Part shown: positions 35,396 to 47,081 of the stretch, piece after piece
Layout of the letters: every line of letters begins with the position of its first letter
Numbering within the stretch: the stretch's first letter is position 1
Assembly: GCA_911728455.2 (NCBI GenBank)
Contig: OU452222.1
Coordinates: forward strand, 25,658,923-25,722,922
Source: Marthasterias glacialis
Taxonomy: Eukaryota; Echinodermata; Asteroidea; Forcipulatida; Asteriidae
Length of the DNA: 64,000 bases
Direction: 5' to 3'
Notes under the pieces: model-generated
Seen by the model: only the letters and a program-made list of their open reading frames with translations
What the model was told of the DNA's origin: nothing
Databases searched by the model: none
Made by a program: the position numbers and the translations under genes

Positions 35396-35932
35396 TAGAC
35401 CCAGTAACTGGGCAGTCAATGCAGGATACCAGCTGTGTAACCTGGTATCCTGCGTTGACTGTGCAAATCAATATGCATGTCAGGGCATCAGGGAACATTG
35501 GCACTACACAGCCTGGTATCCTGCGTTGACTCCGCGGAAAACAATATGAAAGTTAGGGCCTCAGCGAACACGCAATCCTTCCTTGCAGCGTTTCATAAGG
35601 AAACGGTCGTTGAATATCACGTTCAAAATGGCGATTCTAATGGCAAGTTTGATATATGCGTGATAGTGGGCTAAAAATCATCGATTTGGAGGACCAAAAA
35701 TGATCGTGAGTACAATTAAATGCATTTTATTTCACAGTAAATACTTAGAGAAGCCAGTAGGCGATTTTCAAGCAATTCTGTCGAGTCTTTGTCGCAATTT
35801 TGACAATTTTGTAACTGATTCAGAAAAAAAACGCTTCGCAGCACTTTCCAAATATACCACGGACTGGGGCGCTAGTATGACAGATAATGTCAAAAATCTC
35901 AAAAAAGGACAGCGCTCCAGTTACTGGGTCTA
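35396..35932. repeat. Element with 16-bp inverted ends, and nested hairpins
   Basis: tagacccagtaactgg (35396-35411) and its exact inverse (35917-35932). Inside, gcaggataccag / ctggtatcctgc form a perfect 12-bp hairpin (35421-35453), and cctggtatcctgcgttgact recurs at 35511-35530. The right half overlaps the second copy of the duplication described at 34969. Confidence 0.6.
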
Positions 35933-36096
35933 CATTTGACTTTACATAACGCATTGCTTATTTTAGATAACGGTTAACCTGACAGTTTACGCGTAACATA
36001 AACGTGCTTTATTTTATTTAGCAACGGTTGATCGCATGATCGACTGTCTGCCATATCTGATGTGCTGTAATACTGTGCAATAGTCACAGTGTTGTC

Positions 36097-36169
36097 TAGC
36101 CCCATACATTGTGCCAATACGCTGGACTAAGCGGAGGTAGTCCAGCGTATTGGCACAATGTTGGGGCTA
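36097..36169. mobile_element. 73-bp hairpin flanked by a 9-bp direct repeat
   Basis: Arms 36097-36129 and 36138-36169 pair almost perfectly (core cattgtgccaatacgctgga), with the 8-base loop agcggagg. AGTGTTGTC stands directly on both sides (36088-36096 and 36170-36178). This is the signature of a tiny foldback insertion. Confidence 0.85.
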
Positions 36170-36292
36170 AGTGTTGTCAGACTTAGACTTCGAATTTTGG
36201 TTAAATAACACCAATAAAACTCCACTATACAGCAACTTTCAACGCTCGATTTGATTACTACTTAACATAGATTGTAAAAATTCCACACTCAC

Positions 36293-36453
36293 CTCAAATT
36301 AATAACATATAAGTCGTTTTGAAACGAAAATATTTCTCAAAAACCGCTAGTGGATTCCTTCGGCCATGCATGGCGGTAGTTCTTGCTATTAGATATTTCG
36401 GTGTCACGTGACGAACGGTTTGATCAGGTGGTATCATCGTCGCATCACGTGAC
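36293..36453 (-). promoter_or_regulatory. Candidate promoter/5' exon of the ZNF507-like gene
   Basis: On the minus strand a consensus donor (aatttgag/gtgagt) ends at 36293. Upstream of it are two TCACGTGAC sites (36404-36412 and 36445-36453, 41 bp apart); the first is the full palindrome GTCACGTGAC recognised by MiT/TFE and USF-type bHLH factors. Assignment to the ZNF507-like gene is inference from orientation and proximity (about 3 kb upstream of the coding start). Confidence 0.35.
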
Positions 36454-36658
36454 AGCATTAATAATGAGCTGAGTTTAACCTATGCTCTAATGGTTGCCTG
36501 TATACTGTATTTTATGCAGTGAAGGATAATCATTCACGTGTACATGGCCTGTCTGGGGCATGGTCTGGTCTCACGAATTACGCAAGAAAGCTTATGAAAT
36601 GTGTTTAGAAAAAGGTTTTAAAGATAAAGAACAAACCGTGGAGTAGATAATATGCCTC

Positions 36659-36716
36659 TATCAAGTTTTGCTGTACAGGTGGTGAAATTATGGCACCTGT
36701 TCAGCAAAACTTGATA
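36659..36716. repeat. Hairpin with 23-nt arms and 12-nt loop
   Basis: Arms 36659-36681 and 36694-36716 (core tcaagttttgctg) pair with one mismatch. It could be a snapback element. A short miRNA-like precursor is possible in shape, but the loop/stem size is below that of typical animal precursors. Confidence 0.65.
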
Positions 36717-38421
36717 TTGGTAAATTTTCAACTTTCATATTTTGAACTCATCAAAATGATTTTGTAAGTTGGAGTTAGTATGGGCAGTGTGCGAACTCTA
36801 CTCCAGGCTTTCTTGTTTACTTTCTAACCATCTCCATCAAAACAAAAGCAGCCGATTCCGTGTTCATGCTCCAAACAAAAGTACTTGAACAAGTTCTGGA
36901 GAAACATAAGAGAGACAAAAACTTGTTAAAAATTAACTCATTATATACTCAGCAGGTCTGGAATTTCATTTTAGCGCCCACGGCCATTTCATTTTGCAAA
37001 GTGCACTTCCATTGGAAAATCTTAAACCTGCAGCACATAAACACGTGGTGTGCACTGTAAACAAAATATAGTCTTGCTGACTAAAAGTCTTCGTCCGTCA
37101 CTTTTTCAAGACCATGACGAATTACTTGTTTGGCCGGACCAGATAAAATTCGACATAAAACTGTAGTCCTTTAGTCATACTATCCGAAAGTCACGCAAAT
37201 GAGTTGCTTGACGAAAAAGCGCGGGTCATTCTGTTGTCTCAGTTTTCGTGAGGCATGGACACTAACGCCGCCACGCGATGTGATACATTTTGGTGTGAAA
37301 AAAATGCGTTGCACGTCAAGATACCATGCCCGATAAGTGGCAGAGGGAGCCCCCCCCCCCCCCACCCCAAAGTTCCCATTCTCTAACACACTCTTCCCCT
37401 TTTGTACAGAAGCACACACCCCCTAAAATCCTCAAAAGAATTGAGATTCCCAGAACACAATGAAAACACAATAGAAGGGCTGGGGGGGGGGGGGGCGGGG
37501 TACACCCTGCCACATAAATTATCGGGCACCAAATGCGCATCCGCCGTACATTTTCTGTACGCGATCTGCAGTTGTTTTGCAGCATGCATGATGCATGCAG
37601 AAGTCAGTCACAGTGCAGCCAGTTTGCTTGTCTGGAAGTATGGGCTCCAAATTTCGGTTAGTTGAAATTTGTTTCTAGTGGTTTTTGTATTGCTGAAATT
37701 TGAACGGGCCTAACGTTGATCTAGAATCGTGGTTGGACTCCCGTTTCCATTGTGGCAATCCGGTAAATCAAATTTGCATTAAAAAGATGTTCCTAATGGA
37801 GACGTTTATTTCAGTTGTTAACCAAAATCTAGCTGGTGGTTGTAATATTTAACAGAAAATTGGTTCTAGATGAACTTCATGAAATATAGTAAGCTTCCAG
37901 ACTGAAACTAAACAACTGTTTTTTATCCATACCAATAGTTCTACCCGTAAATACAAGGGGACGGGGGATATATCCCCCATCCACCCCCACTTTTTGTCCA
38001 GGGAGAGGATGATCCATAGGATCATCCCCCAGATTGTCGGTCTCTAAAAACACAATTTGGTGGTTTTCATTGAAAAAGCACCCGATAGCTTAGTAAATGA
38101 ATAAAACATTTCTTCAAATCCCTATCAAGGCAACACACACGTCTGTCACGCCCGTATACACGGCACCTGATGTACGTGTAAACAGTGAGTAGACGGGTCA
38201 TTTACACGAACTTCACGGAACTTAAACTTTACCCACCAAACAGCACCGCTGTGACAAATTGAGGTTGGTATCGGTTACTTGACAATGCCTAATGCATGTA
38301 CTATGCAGAAAAGCTGCGAAGAAATAGTTTCTGTAATTATTTGAACAAACTATACGTAGAACATTAACAACACAGAGGGCATCCATAATGCAATCAAACA
38401 TCTGCTGTGGATTTACATGTA
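36717..38421. other. Intergenic, dispersed repeats only
   Basis: 37322-37535 matches 63406-63599 (separate entry). 37965-38030 is a G/C-rich hairpin-like block (gggggatatatccccc) related in style to 60680-60780. No exon recognised. Confidence 0.5.
37322..37535 (+). repeat. Dispersed G/C-run repeat, copy 1
   Basis: Order of blocks: tgcccgata, ggcagagggag, a C-run, ttctctaacacac, tgtacagaag, cctaaaatcc, gagattcccagaacacaat, a G-run, acaccctgccac, then caccaaatg. The same order is found at 63406-63599. The ends (tgcccgataa / ttatcgggca) are partly inverted. Confidence 0.8.
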
Positions 38422-39590
38422 ACCTTCCCCATGCCACCTTTGCACGTGATCTCAGCATTATTCCTTTTTTCCATGATCATCTCCCCGCACCCCCCCCCCT
38501 TTTCACCAAAAAAATTACACCACTTGGTAAACCTCTTTTCTTAACAGATGGTTTACTTCCTTTCAATTGTGTTTGTCATTAAATGTTTATGCAACAAATT
38601 TGACATTGACACTAATTCTCTTATTCCCATTAACTGTAGACACACTGCGGCTGTTAAATTTTGCCCATCACTTAGAAAACACTTATTAGCCCCCGGCCTG
38701 GTAAATCCCTTGACAACAAGCTGTTTAGCTTCCTTGCCTTGCTAAAATTCATTGTTGTTTATTAATCCCAATAACTCAAAATGCTTTTTGCATTTTTTTA
38801 TTTTTAACAGTATTTTTTTCTTTTTTAATTGTAATTTGATATTGTATCACTGTACAATTTTGTATAATTTTCTCAAAACCATATTCTATATTTAATGCCC
38901 TTTAGGGCTATGTTTGCCTGTTTCTTAAATTGTAGCATCAACCTGATAGTAATTAAGCTTACTTTTTTTCTAATCCTTCGAGGTGCTACCTTTTTTAATG
39001 TAGGTCTATCATTAATAGTATTTTTAGTTTATTGAATAAAGGCCTTCTGTAATAACATAGGCATTTCATGAGCAATTCAGCTTTGGCTGCGAATCATGTT
39101 GTAAAAATAAACCATTATGAATGAATGAATGTTCATACGGTCTTCTTCAATGATGTGTGTGCGAAAACATAGCCAGCGTGAATGTTGTTCGTCAACAAGA
39201 ACATGGCGTGATAGCCATTACCGAAAAGCTCATGTTTGATGCCAGTATGCAAATGACTGACAAATGATTAGCCAATCAAGTTTGTTAAAACGTTTGACCA
39301 ATGACTGCAACAGCTGCAAGTGTGTGTGGCACATGGCCTGACCACACAGCACCGCCATTACACATTTTTCTGCAAGTGAGCGGACAAGAAAAACTTTGAA
39401 TGTTTTTTTATCGACAATGTTTTGTGACATTTTACTCTCTCTGAACAACCCTGGTGGTTCGGGTTAATTTGCCTCCGACCCTCTACCGTGGCCACTCGAC
39501 TGGTTGGACCAAATAGTACACTGTACGGGTAAGAACTAACCTTTTTTGAGACGGTTTTCAAAATAAAACTATGAGTAATGAAATGTATCT
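38422..39590 (+). repeat. 1.2-kb direct duplication, left copy
   Basis: Matches 39846-40816. Shared landmarks: ccttccccatgccacctttg, gacacactgcggctgttaaa, ggccttctgtaataacatag, (atga)n after aaaccattatg, and gagacggttttcaaaataaa. The left copy has about 200 extra bases around 38810-39010. The middle landmark with an ATGA tail looks like the 3' end of a non-LTR retroposon carried within the duplication. Confidence 0.92.
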
Positions 39591-39845
39591 AAGTTGTATA
39601 AACAGTGTGAAAATTAATACTAGCCTATAATGCTATAGTCGCCACACGACATGTCATGTCGATTAATGTTAAATCTTATCAGTTTGAGGCACATAATTAA
39701 CTTTTTTTAGCAAATGCTGGACTTCATATCCATTAACAAGAAAATTTACTCTATGAACACTTTCTTTTCACAACAATTTTAGGAGAGGGCACACATTTCC
39801 TTCAAAAAAATAATCCGGAACTTATAAAGTCTTAGTTTTTGCTCA

Positions 39846-40816
39846 CCTTCCCCATGCCACCTTTGCTTGTGATCTCAGCATTATTATTTTTTTCCATGAC
39901 CATCTCCCCCGCCACCCCCCCCCCCCCCCACTTTCCACAAAAAAATATGCCACTGGGTCTACATCTTTTAATTAACAGAGGGTTTACTTCCTTTCAGTTG
40001 TGTTTGTCATTAAAATTGTTTACACAATAAATTTGACATTGACACTAATTCTCTTATTCCCATTAACTGTAGACACACTGCGGCTGTTAAATTTTGCCCA
40101 TCACTTAGAAAACACTTATTTAATAGCCCCGGCCTGGTAAATCACTTGACACAAACTGTTTAGCCTTGCCTTGCTAAAATTCACTGTTGTTTATTAATCC
40201 CAAGAACTCAAAATGTTTTTTGCATTCTTTATTTTTAACAGCTTAATTTATTGAATAAAGGCCTTCTGTAATAACATAGGCATTTCATGAGCAATTCAGC
40301 TTTGGCTGCAAATCATGTTGTAATAATAAACCATTATGAATGAATGAATGTTCATACGGTCTTCTTCAATGATGTGTGTGCGAAAACATAGCCAGCGTGA
40401 ATGTTGTTTGTCAACAAGACATGGCGTGATAGCCATTACCGAAAAGCTCATGTTTGATGCCAGTATGCAAATGACTGACAAAAGATTAGCCAATCAAGTT
40501 TGTTAAAACGTTTGACCAATGACTGCAACAGCTGCAAGTGTGGCACATGGCTTGACCACCTCACAGCACCGCCATTGCATATTATTTTCTGCAAGTGAGC
40601 GGGCAAGAAAAACTTTGAATGTTTTTTATCGACAATGTTTCGTGACATTTTACTCTGTCAGAACAACAACCCTGGTGGTGTGGTTCTGGTTAACTTGCCT
40701 CCGACCCTCTGTACCGTGGCCACTCGACTGGTTGGACCAAATAGTACACTGTACGGGTAAGAACTAACCTTTTTTGAGACGGTTTTCAAAATAAAATTAT
40801 GACTAATGAAATGTAT
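39846..40816 (+). repeat. 1.0-kb direct duplication, right copy
   Basis: Second copy, 255 bases after the first, lacking the internal block of about 200 bases. Adjacent single-copy sequence differs on both sides. No intact gene in either copy. Confidence 0.92.
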
Positions 40817-41964
40817 CCACTTCATGCAATATCAGGGATATAGCATTAGCAGACAACAACAAAGTGTGTGCCATTTTCCGACTTAGACTTTGACGTTATC
40901 CCTCTCAAATATCGGCGCATATTTTGGGGTTATGAATTCCATGCAACCTACATTAAATGAATTTACTTCTCAGCCGTTACTTACCGCAAAATGAGTAAAT
41001 AAAAATGCACGGGTACGCCAAGTGCCGCACCATATATCCTTCCGGGTCCAAAATCATCGATGGTCCCGCAACGACAAGGTGAAATTACCCCGCTGAAATC
41101 TCGGACTATATCATGGTGCTTTTCTCGTAGACTTTCACTAGAAACGTACACATATCGCGGTTAATGACACTGACGGACATGAAGAATAATTGTTACGATT
41201 GATGGTTATAGTTCCTATTAAAGGTCAAAATGGTGTCCTAGACTCCTATGTACGCCTAAATAGGACAATTCTCCAAAATAACCCTATCACTTGATGTTGC
41301 TATACAAAGTTGTCTTTACATGTCATGTTATGTTAATTAGATCACGCGCAAGCTCTTGAAAGTTTTCCCATGTGTCTATTATGATAATTAGACCACGAGA
41401 CCGCGAGCCTCATTTACGGCCAAGCTTCCACACCAGTCGTCACGCCCCAACTTCCTCAATGTCTAATTGGTCCAGCGGTACGTGCACAGGTGTGATTATG
41501 AAAGAAACTTGAAAACTAGCCAATAATTCATGGCAATGACTTGAATGAGATTTAGTCAGCCCATTATGTAGAGCCACTGTGTCAACGGCCATTACATTAA
41601 AGAAAGTAGGCCTACTGGTAAAACAATTGGGGGTCGTGAATTTAGGCTTATTTTGTTTACACAAGTTTAATACTATAGTTAGTCTAACCAACTGATACAT
41701 TGCAGGAATAATAAACCGTCCAATATTAAGTTGTTGTCATATTTCATAAATTACCACATTCTGCATTTAAAAATCACTTTGCAAAGAAGAGTCAACTGAT
41801 TAAGGAGAAACATAAAAATAGACCTAATTTAATCCATGTATTGAATGAAGAGCAATGTGAAGCCAAATTGCCTCAATGCAAAATGCCTCAATGCATCCCT
41901 ACATTTTTTCTTGGTTGTTTCATCAAGTTGGGTTTTTTGTTCAATTCTTTTTATGCGTTTTATC
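40817..41964. other. Intergenic, nothing recognised
   Basis: Ordinary sequence; short ORFs only, none with recognisable motifs. Confidence 0.5.
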
Positions 41965-42312
41965 AAAAAGAGGCGAACTCTTCAGTGTACAGGAGAAGCA
42001 CTGGTTGCCAAGAGTACCCCTTTTTTTTTAAACTATAGGCCTAAAGTAGAAATTTGTAAAATAATTATTTTAGTATTTATTCGGTATTTTATTAACCATG
42101 ATTTTACAGACAGGTGAACTCTGCATGTAGTGTACGAAAAGAGCACTAGTGCCAAGAACAGAAAATAAATTATGCATAAAGAGAACACATTTTTATTGTT
42201 TTTATTTTTATTTATTTTCTTTTATTCGTAAAGTACTTTTTGAAATCGTAGTTTGTTCTGAGAGATGCACTCTGTACAGCGACAAGAAAAGCACTGGTTG
42301 CCAAAAGCCATA
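41965..42312 (+). repeat. Three diverged units spaced about 145-150 bp
   Basis: Units carry gcgaactcttcagtgtacag..aagcactggttgccaaga (41970), gtgaactctgcatgtagtgt..agcactagtgccaagaa (42114) and gatgcactctgtacagc..aaagcactggttgccaaaa (42264). The conserved kernel is gaactct then gtgtac then gcactggttgccaa. An old tandem array or element cluster. Confidence 0.65.
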
Positions 42313-43414
42313 AATACTAATAGCTACTTTTATTATTACTATTAGAGGACACTGACGAGACGACAACTGTTGCATGCATCTGATTCCATGGTCGGGTAAA
42401 GGTCGAGAGATCTCAGTATCCGGAATGCGACCGAGAAATCTGAACTTGGAACAGATCATGAATGGGTGGCACTCGCCACGCACTTTTTATGACAAACGAA
42501 GTAATTTAGTCTAAATAATGACGTAGGGATTGACAGACGAAGACAACCTGTCATGGTTTTAGATCGAGATCAACATCACGACACCCTCTGACGCCCAGTT
42601 CGCTTAGACATGGACAGTCGACGCAGAGCGCGATTATGGTGTATTTGGCGGTCGAGATCGATACCATGATGACTTAGGAAAATCAAGTGTTAGCAAATAA
42701 TAAAACCTTTTGTTTTAACTTGTCAATAAACCTAATTTAAATAAAGAAGGATTAAACAAGGATGTAGACAGGAGCTGAGTTTTTCTGAAATAGTTATTCC
42801 CGGATGACTGTTAAAATAGTAGGTGTTTGCGTAAAAAACAAGCATTTCTGGAGTTCAATCAAACTATTTGTAAAACAAAACTCTGTTTAATAATGTAACC
42901 ATTGTTTTGTACTACTGGAATCAATACCAAACCATGCAGCTTCAGATCGCTGCAGATGATGATGGTCACTGATCCACCGACTTATTTACCATAGAGTTAA
43001 CACTCACAGAGGGTAGGTGCCAGATACATTCTCAAGTGTTGCGGCAGTTTATCAATAGACAATTTTGTGGATTTATTTTGTTGTGTTTTTCCCCTTCTTT
43101 TTTTCTTCTTTTTAAAATTTTTTTCAAAGTTGTTGTGCTTCCAACCATGCGGTTCGCTTTGCAAGTTAAATGACATTTTAGACGAATTTCAACCAATCGA
43201 AAAGCCATCAGGAGTTACAGAGTTCCAATTCGACATGGTTTCATCTCATTACAGGCTAAATAGTGTAAACAAAAAAATGAAGAAAATTTTATCAGACTTA
43301 CCTATAGGCCTACTAACTAGGTCTTTGCAGCGGCGAGCATTGTTTTGTTTAGAACGCAGTTTTCCTTATTGGAGAAAAGACCAAACAACAAACAAATGAA
43401 CTCTCAAAGGCTAT
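42313..43414. other. Upstream region of the SNX21-like gene
   Basis: A 110-codon ORF (43067-43399) starts with a Phe/Leu-rich stretch over poly-T DNA and has no family match. No exon is supported. Confidence 0.45.
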
Positions 43415-43458
43415 CAACCAAAATGGCGGACGATCTTGGTGAACTACCGTACTGCTGA
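43415..43458 (+). promoter_or_regulatory. YY1-like site with an 11-codon upstream ORF
   Basis: caaaatggcggac (about 43419-43431) fits the YY1 consensus, often at transcription starts of housekeeping genes. Its ATG opens an 11-codon frame closed at 43456-43458, 67 bases before the SNX21-like start, so if it is transcribed it is a short upstream ORF. Confidence 0.45.
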
Positions 43459-43525
43459 CTGTGTTGGTAAAATTAAAACAGTCATATGACTGAGTTCTTT
43501 TACGTCGATAGTAGGCTACGAAACC

Positions 43526-46500
43526 ATGGCTTCAAAGTTAAAGAAGATAGCTTGCGATGTGAGCATCGATGACCCAATAAGCTCAACCTCTGACAGTGAT
43601 AATGATCTAGGGAGCGAAGATATTGACTTGCAATTCAGTGGAAGATTGTCGTTTCGGAGTTCCGCCCTTCTCAGCGCAGCTGATGGCGAGGCCGACAGTG
43701 ATTTGTCAGCCGACGATGAAGACAGTGACTCGGTCGCGGAGTTTAGGCGCGGTCCCGCTGGTGGTGATGCCGCTCGTAAAGGTATGTAGCCTATTTATGT
43801 TATTGCATGTTGGATGTTGATGGCTTCTGAACCTGCTGTAGTGTTATTAATCTTTTATTCATGAATGAGCCAATATTTTTTTTTTAGGCAAATTAAAAAT
43901 TAATGCCGGGTGGATTTCATTGTTAACGTGAATAATAATTAACATGGTTTAGTTTTATCAATTCTTTTTAATTCACTAGTACTAGTAGTACTAGTAGTAG
44001 TAGTAGGCTATTACTTTTTTTAATTACAATGTTCAGCCTTGTCAAAATGCATTGGCTAATACTGTACTACAAGTAAAGCTTAACACGTCATGCATGTGAT
44101 GTAGTGCTAAGTACAATGTACATGTACACTGAGCCTAGACATTGATTGGTTAACATGTGGTAATGAGATCACATGAGATTGTGAGGAATTCACACCATGG
44201 GAATTGAGGATAGACCACCCTCCTTCCTTTGACATCACAGAAATGTAGCTGATGACAAGGTTGCTGGAATTATTTGAAAGGGGCAACTGTATTGCACCAT
44301 TGGTTCCAAGTTTTATAACAACTATAATAATATGTTTGGTTTTTGCAAATAAATTATCCTTCATAAGAAACATGTTAACTAAATAGTACTTAATACTATA
44401 GTAGAGAACAAGACTCTACTGAAAATGCATATCAATCAATAACAGTTAACGGCAGGCCTACATGTTTGTATATAAAATGTAAGCTAATGTCTTGCAAGTA
44501 TAAACTATAATGGTTAATCTCCCCCCCCCCCCCCCGAAAATGTCTTGTTATGCCACTGCCGGGAGAGTACATGTAAGCTATTTTTCACTCTGCATCATTA
44601 GAAAAAACTCAACCCTGCTTTGTCCTGTCTGCCTACTATAGTATGCTGATGTGATGTGTTAATAATATTTTCTGTCTAAGAACTTGAAGGCTAAATTGTA
44701 TGTTTTAACAATCAGTTTGTCCTAATTTGACAGAGAGAACAGGCAGTGTTCACAGTCTTCAAGTGGGCTCCAAGGCCAATAAATTCATCCCTGGGAGGAC
44801 AGTGTTTGAAGTTGTTTCTGCCAAAACAATGAAAGATGGAAACAAGAAATTTGTTGTGAGTACAGTTTGCTTTCTTAGATCAGGTCTGGAGTTCTGATTT
44901 TAGGTCACATAGGCAAAAATCATTGACACAGGGGACTGTGATGGCAAATACATATAAGCTGTGTTCATCTTCTTTTTTGTGAATGGAACCCTCAGAGCAG
45001 CCACGAGGATAAAAAATAATCCAATATTTACCAAATATGGTCAAAAATTTTTTTCAATGGGCCAATAAGGCCAAGATTCCATGTAATCCTCACCCCTGGT
45101 ACACCCCACCAGCCTGTATTGGACAGACCCTAACCAGTGTGGAGTAAGGAGTGTTGAAAGACAGCAGCCACCTGTCTCAGTGTAGTAATTGATTGACCTT
45201 GTGTCAAGTATTCCCTTGGGACAGGGTGGTATGCACTTTGTGAAAACAGCTTGCTCCGCATACTGGTCGTAAATAACATAAATAACACAAGTCTAAGTCT
45301 TGACTGGCACTCCAATTCACTAATTATATAGATTAAAATAGGTTTGGGCTTGCTGTTGGGGGTTTTACGTAAAAAAAACTGGGTGGATAAAAAAAAAGAC
45401 TTATGGATGAACCGCGTGAGATTTTTTTTGTGGCTGCTCGGAGGGTTAATTCAAGTCTACATCACATTGCTTTTCACACTTTGTGTGAACTGTGATTTTC
45501 ACTGCAGAGTAGTGTGGATCATTTGTTTGAATTTTGTTTACACAAGTGTTCCAGCAGACTTCTTGTGGTTCTTTGCTTACCACAGCTGCGTGTAAACCCT
45601 CTCAGACAGGTCACTGAGATCGTTTATAATGTCTTCATGTATGTATCGGTCCTATAGTATACACATGGACTGGCAATGAGGGCAATAGTGCACGTCTATG
45701 CACCCCGAGGGCCTATGAGTCACCAGGAGTGGGTCCTATTTCCCGAGGCTGAAGGCCGAGGGAAATAGGACCCTCTCCTGGTCACTCACAGGCCCGAGGG
45801 GTGCATAGACGTGCACTATTGCCTGAATAATGCCAGTCCATCATGTGTTTTATAACACACCTCAGTCCAAAATGTCATGTGAAAAAAAATCTGTTAACTG
45901 TTTTATTTCAACCTCTTGAGGGCACTGTTTACCAGTCAATAGTTTTGGGGTTTTTGAAACTATTTCCCGCTTTTGCGAATTTTTTCCCCCAAATGAAGCG
46001 AGGTGTGTTATAATATTGGTTATCACACAAGCATGAGTGGAATATGAAAAAATATAGCACTTCTGCATCCCATAACCAAGGAGGCCAAAGGTTGAATTTA
46101 TTTTCAAGCAAATTATGACCCACAATACATGAGTTAGCACATCGCGTTAGACCAGGGTGTGATGGGCTGTGCAATATACTCACACTCTTACTGCTATGGA
46201 TCGACCAATTAGAATGAAGGATTCATGTTGCTTGAAGATAAAGATATTTATTGCAATGTTGAAGGGATACCTTAACTCCTTTTTTATACTCTACCGAACA
46301 AGTAAAGAGACATGATAATTGGTCTCGCTGGCAAGTCACAGAAAAAGTTAAAACAAACCCTAAGTTACATTATTGATCTTTCATTCATTATGGTTGACAG
46401 CTTTACACAGTCGCTGTACTAAGAACAATTAAAAGTGACACGTCACAGGCAACTGTGGAGAGGAGATACTCTGATTTCCACAAGCTGAACTGCGAACTCC

Positions 46501-47081
46501 GTAAGGGATTCACACAGATCATGGACAGCATTGAATTCCCCCGCAAGACCCTCACAGGAAACTTCAAGCATGAATTTATTGCAGAGCGTAGCCGCGCCTT
46601 TGAGGCTTTCCTGACTAGCATTTACAAGTTTGAGGAGATCCGACTGTCTGAGGAGTTTCAAGACTTCTTCTATAATCACGATCTAAGGATTGCCTACCGG
46701 TACATGTCACAAGGAGACTACCAAGAGGCTATACCATATCTACAGAACACTCTCCATCTTCAGGAGAAGATGCTCGGCCTGAAGCACCCGGACACGGCAC
46801 GGACACAATGTGCGCTCATCGTTGCTTATATGTCCCTTGAAGGAGGAGAGGCCCACGTCCATGGCTATGCTGAGTCGGCGTGGGAGAGCATTGGCAAAGA
46901 CGAGACGAATCCTTTCCTCATCCCACTGCTGCAGATCTTAATTGGCTGCCGGTGGCGTCTCCAACTGGACAAGAGAGACTTGGAGAATCGGCTATCGCGA
47001 TATGTCAAACAAGGTATGACTGGCCCGATTAAAATGCCAACACTGGAGGATCTTGTCATGCAGTGTCTATCACACCTGTAG
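43526..47081 (+). CDS. SNX21: SNX21-like sorting nexin (complete)
   Basis: Predicted early-endosome adaptor binding phosphoinositides. Exons 43526-43781, 44734-44855 and 46401-47081 (phases 1 and 0) give 352 residues; human SNX21 is about 370. Residues 1-100 are acidic and Ser/Asp-rich, with FSGRLSFRSS matching the SNX20/21 N-terminus. The PX domain spans about 105-215: FEVVSAK, then LYTVAVLRT starting exon 3, the phosphoinositide-binding RRYSDF (147-152), FPRK (172-175) and RSRAFEAF (189-196). Residues about 215-352 form the TPR-like PX-associated B region (DYQEAIPYLQ, HPDTARTQCA). Reading exon 3 alone would lose half the PX domain; the acceptor ttgacag before 46401 restores it. The acidic LSF region favours SNX21 over SNX20, and this may be a single ancestral SNX20/21. 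Confidence 0.92.
43977..44006 (+). repeat. Short actagt/tag microsatellite
   Basis: Repeats of actagtagt and tag in intron 1 of the SNX21-like gene. Confidence 0.7.
45665..45841. mobile_element. Long hairpin element in SNX21-like intron 2
   Basis: Outer atggactggca / tgccagtccat, then a perfect 26-bp block (45681-45706 with 45798-45823, core caatagtgcacgtctatgca), and inner ggtcctatttccc / gggaaataggacc with a cgaggctgaaggccg loop region. About 80 bases per arm, 177 bp in all. Confidence 0.85.
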
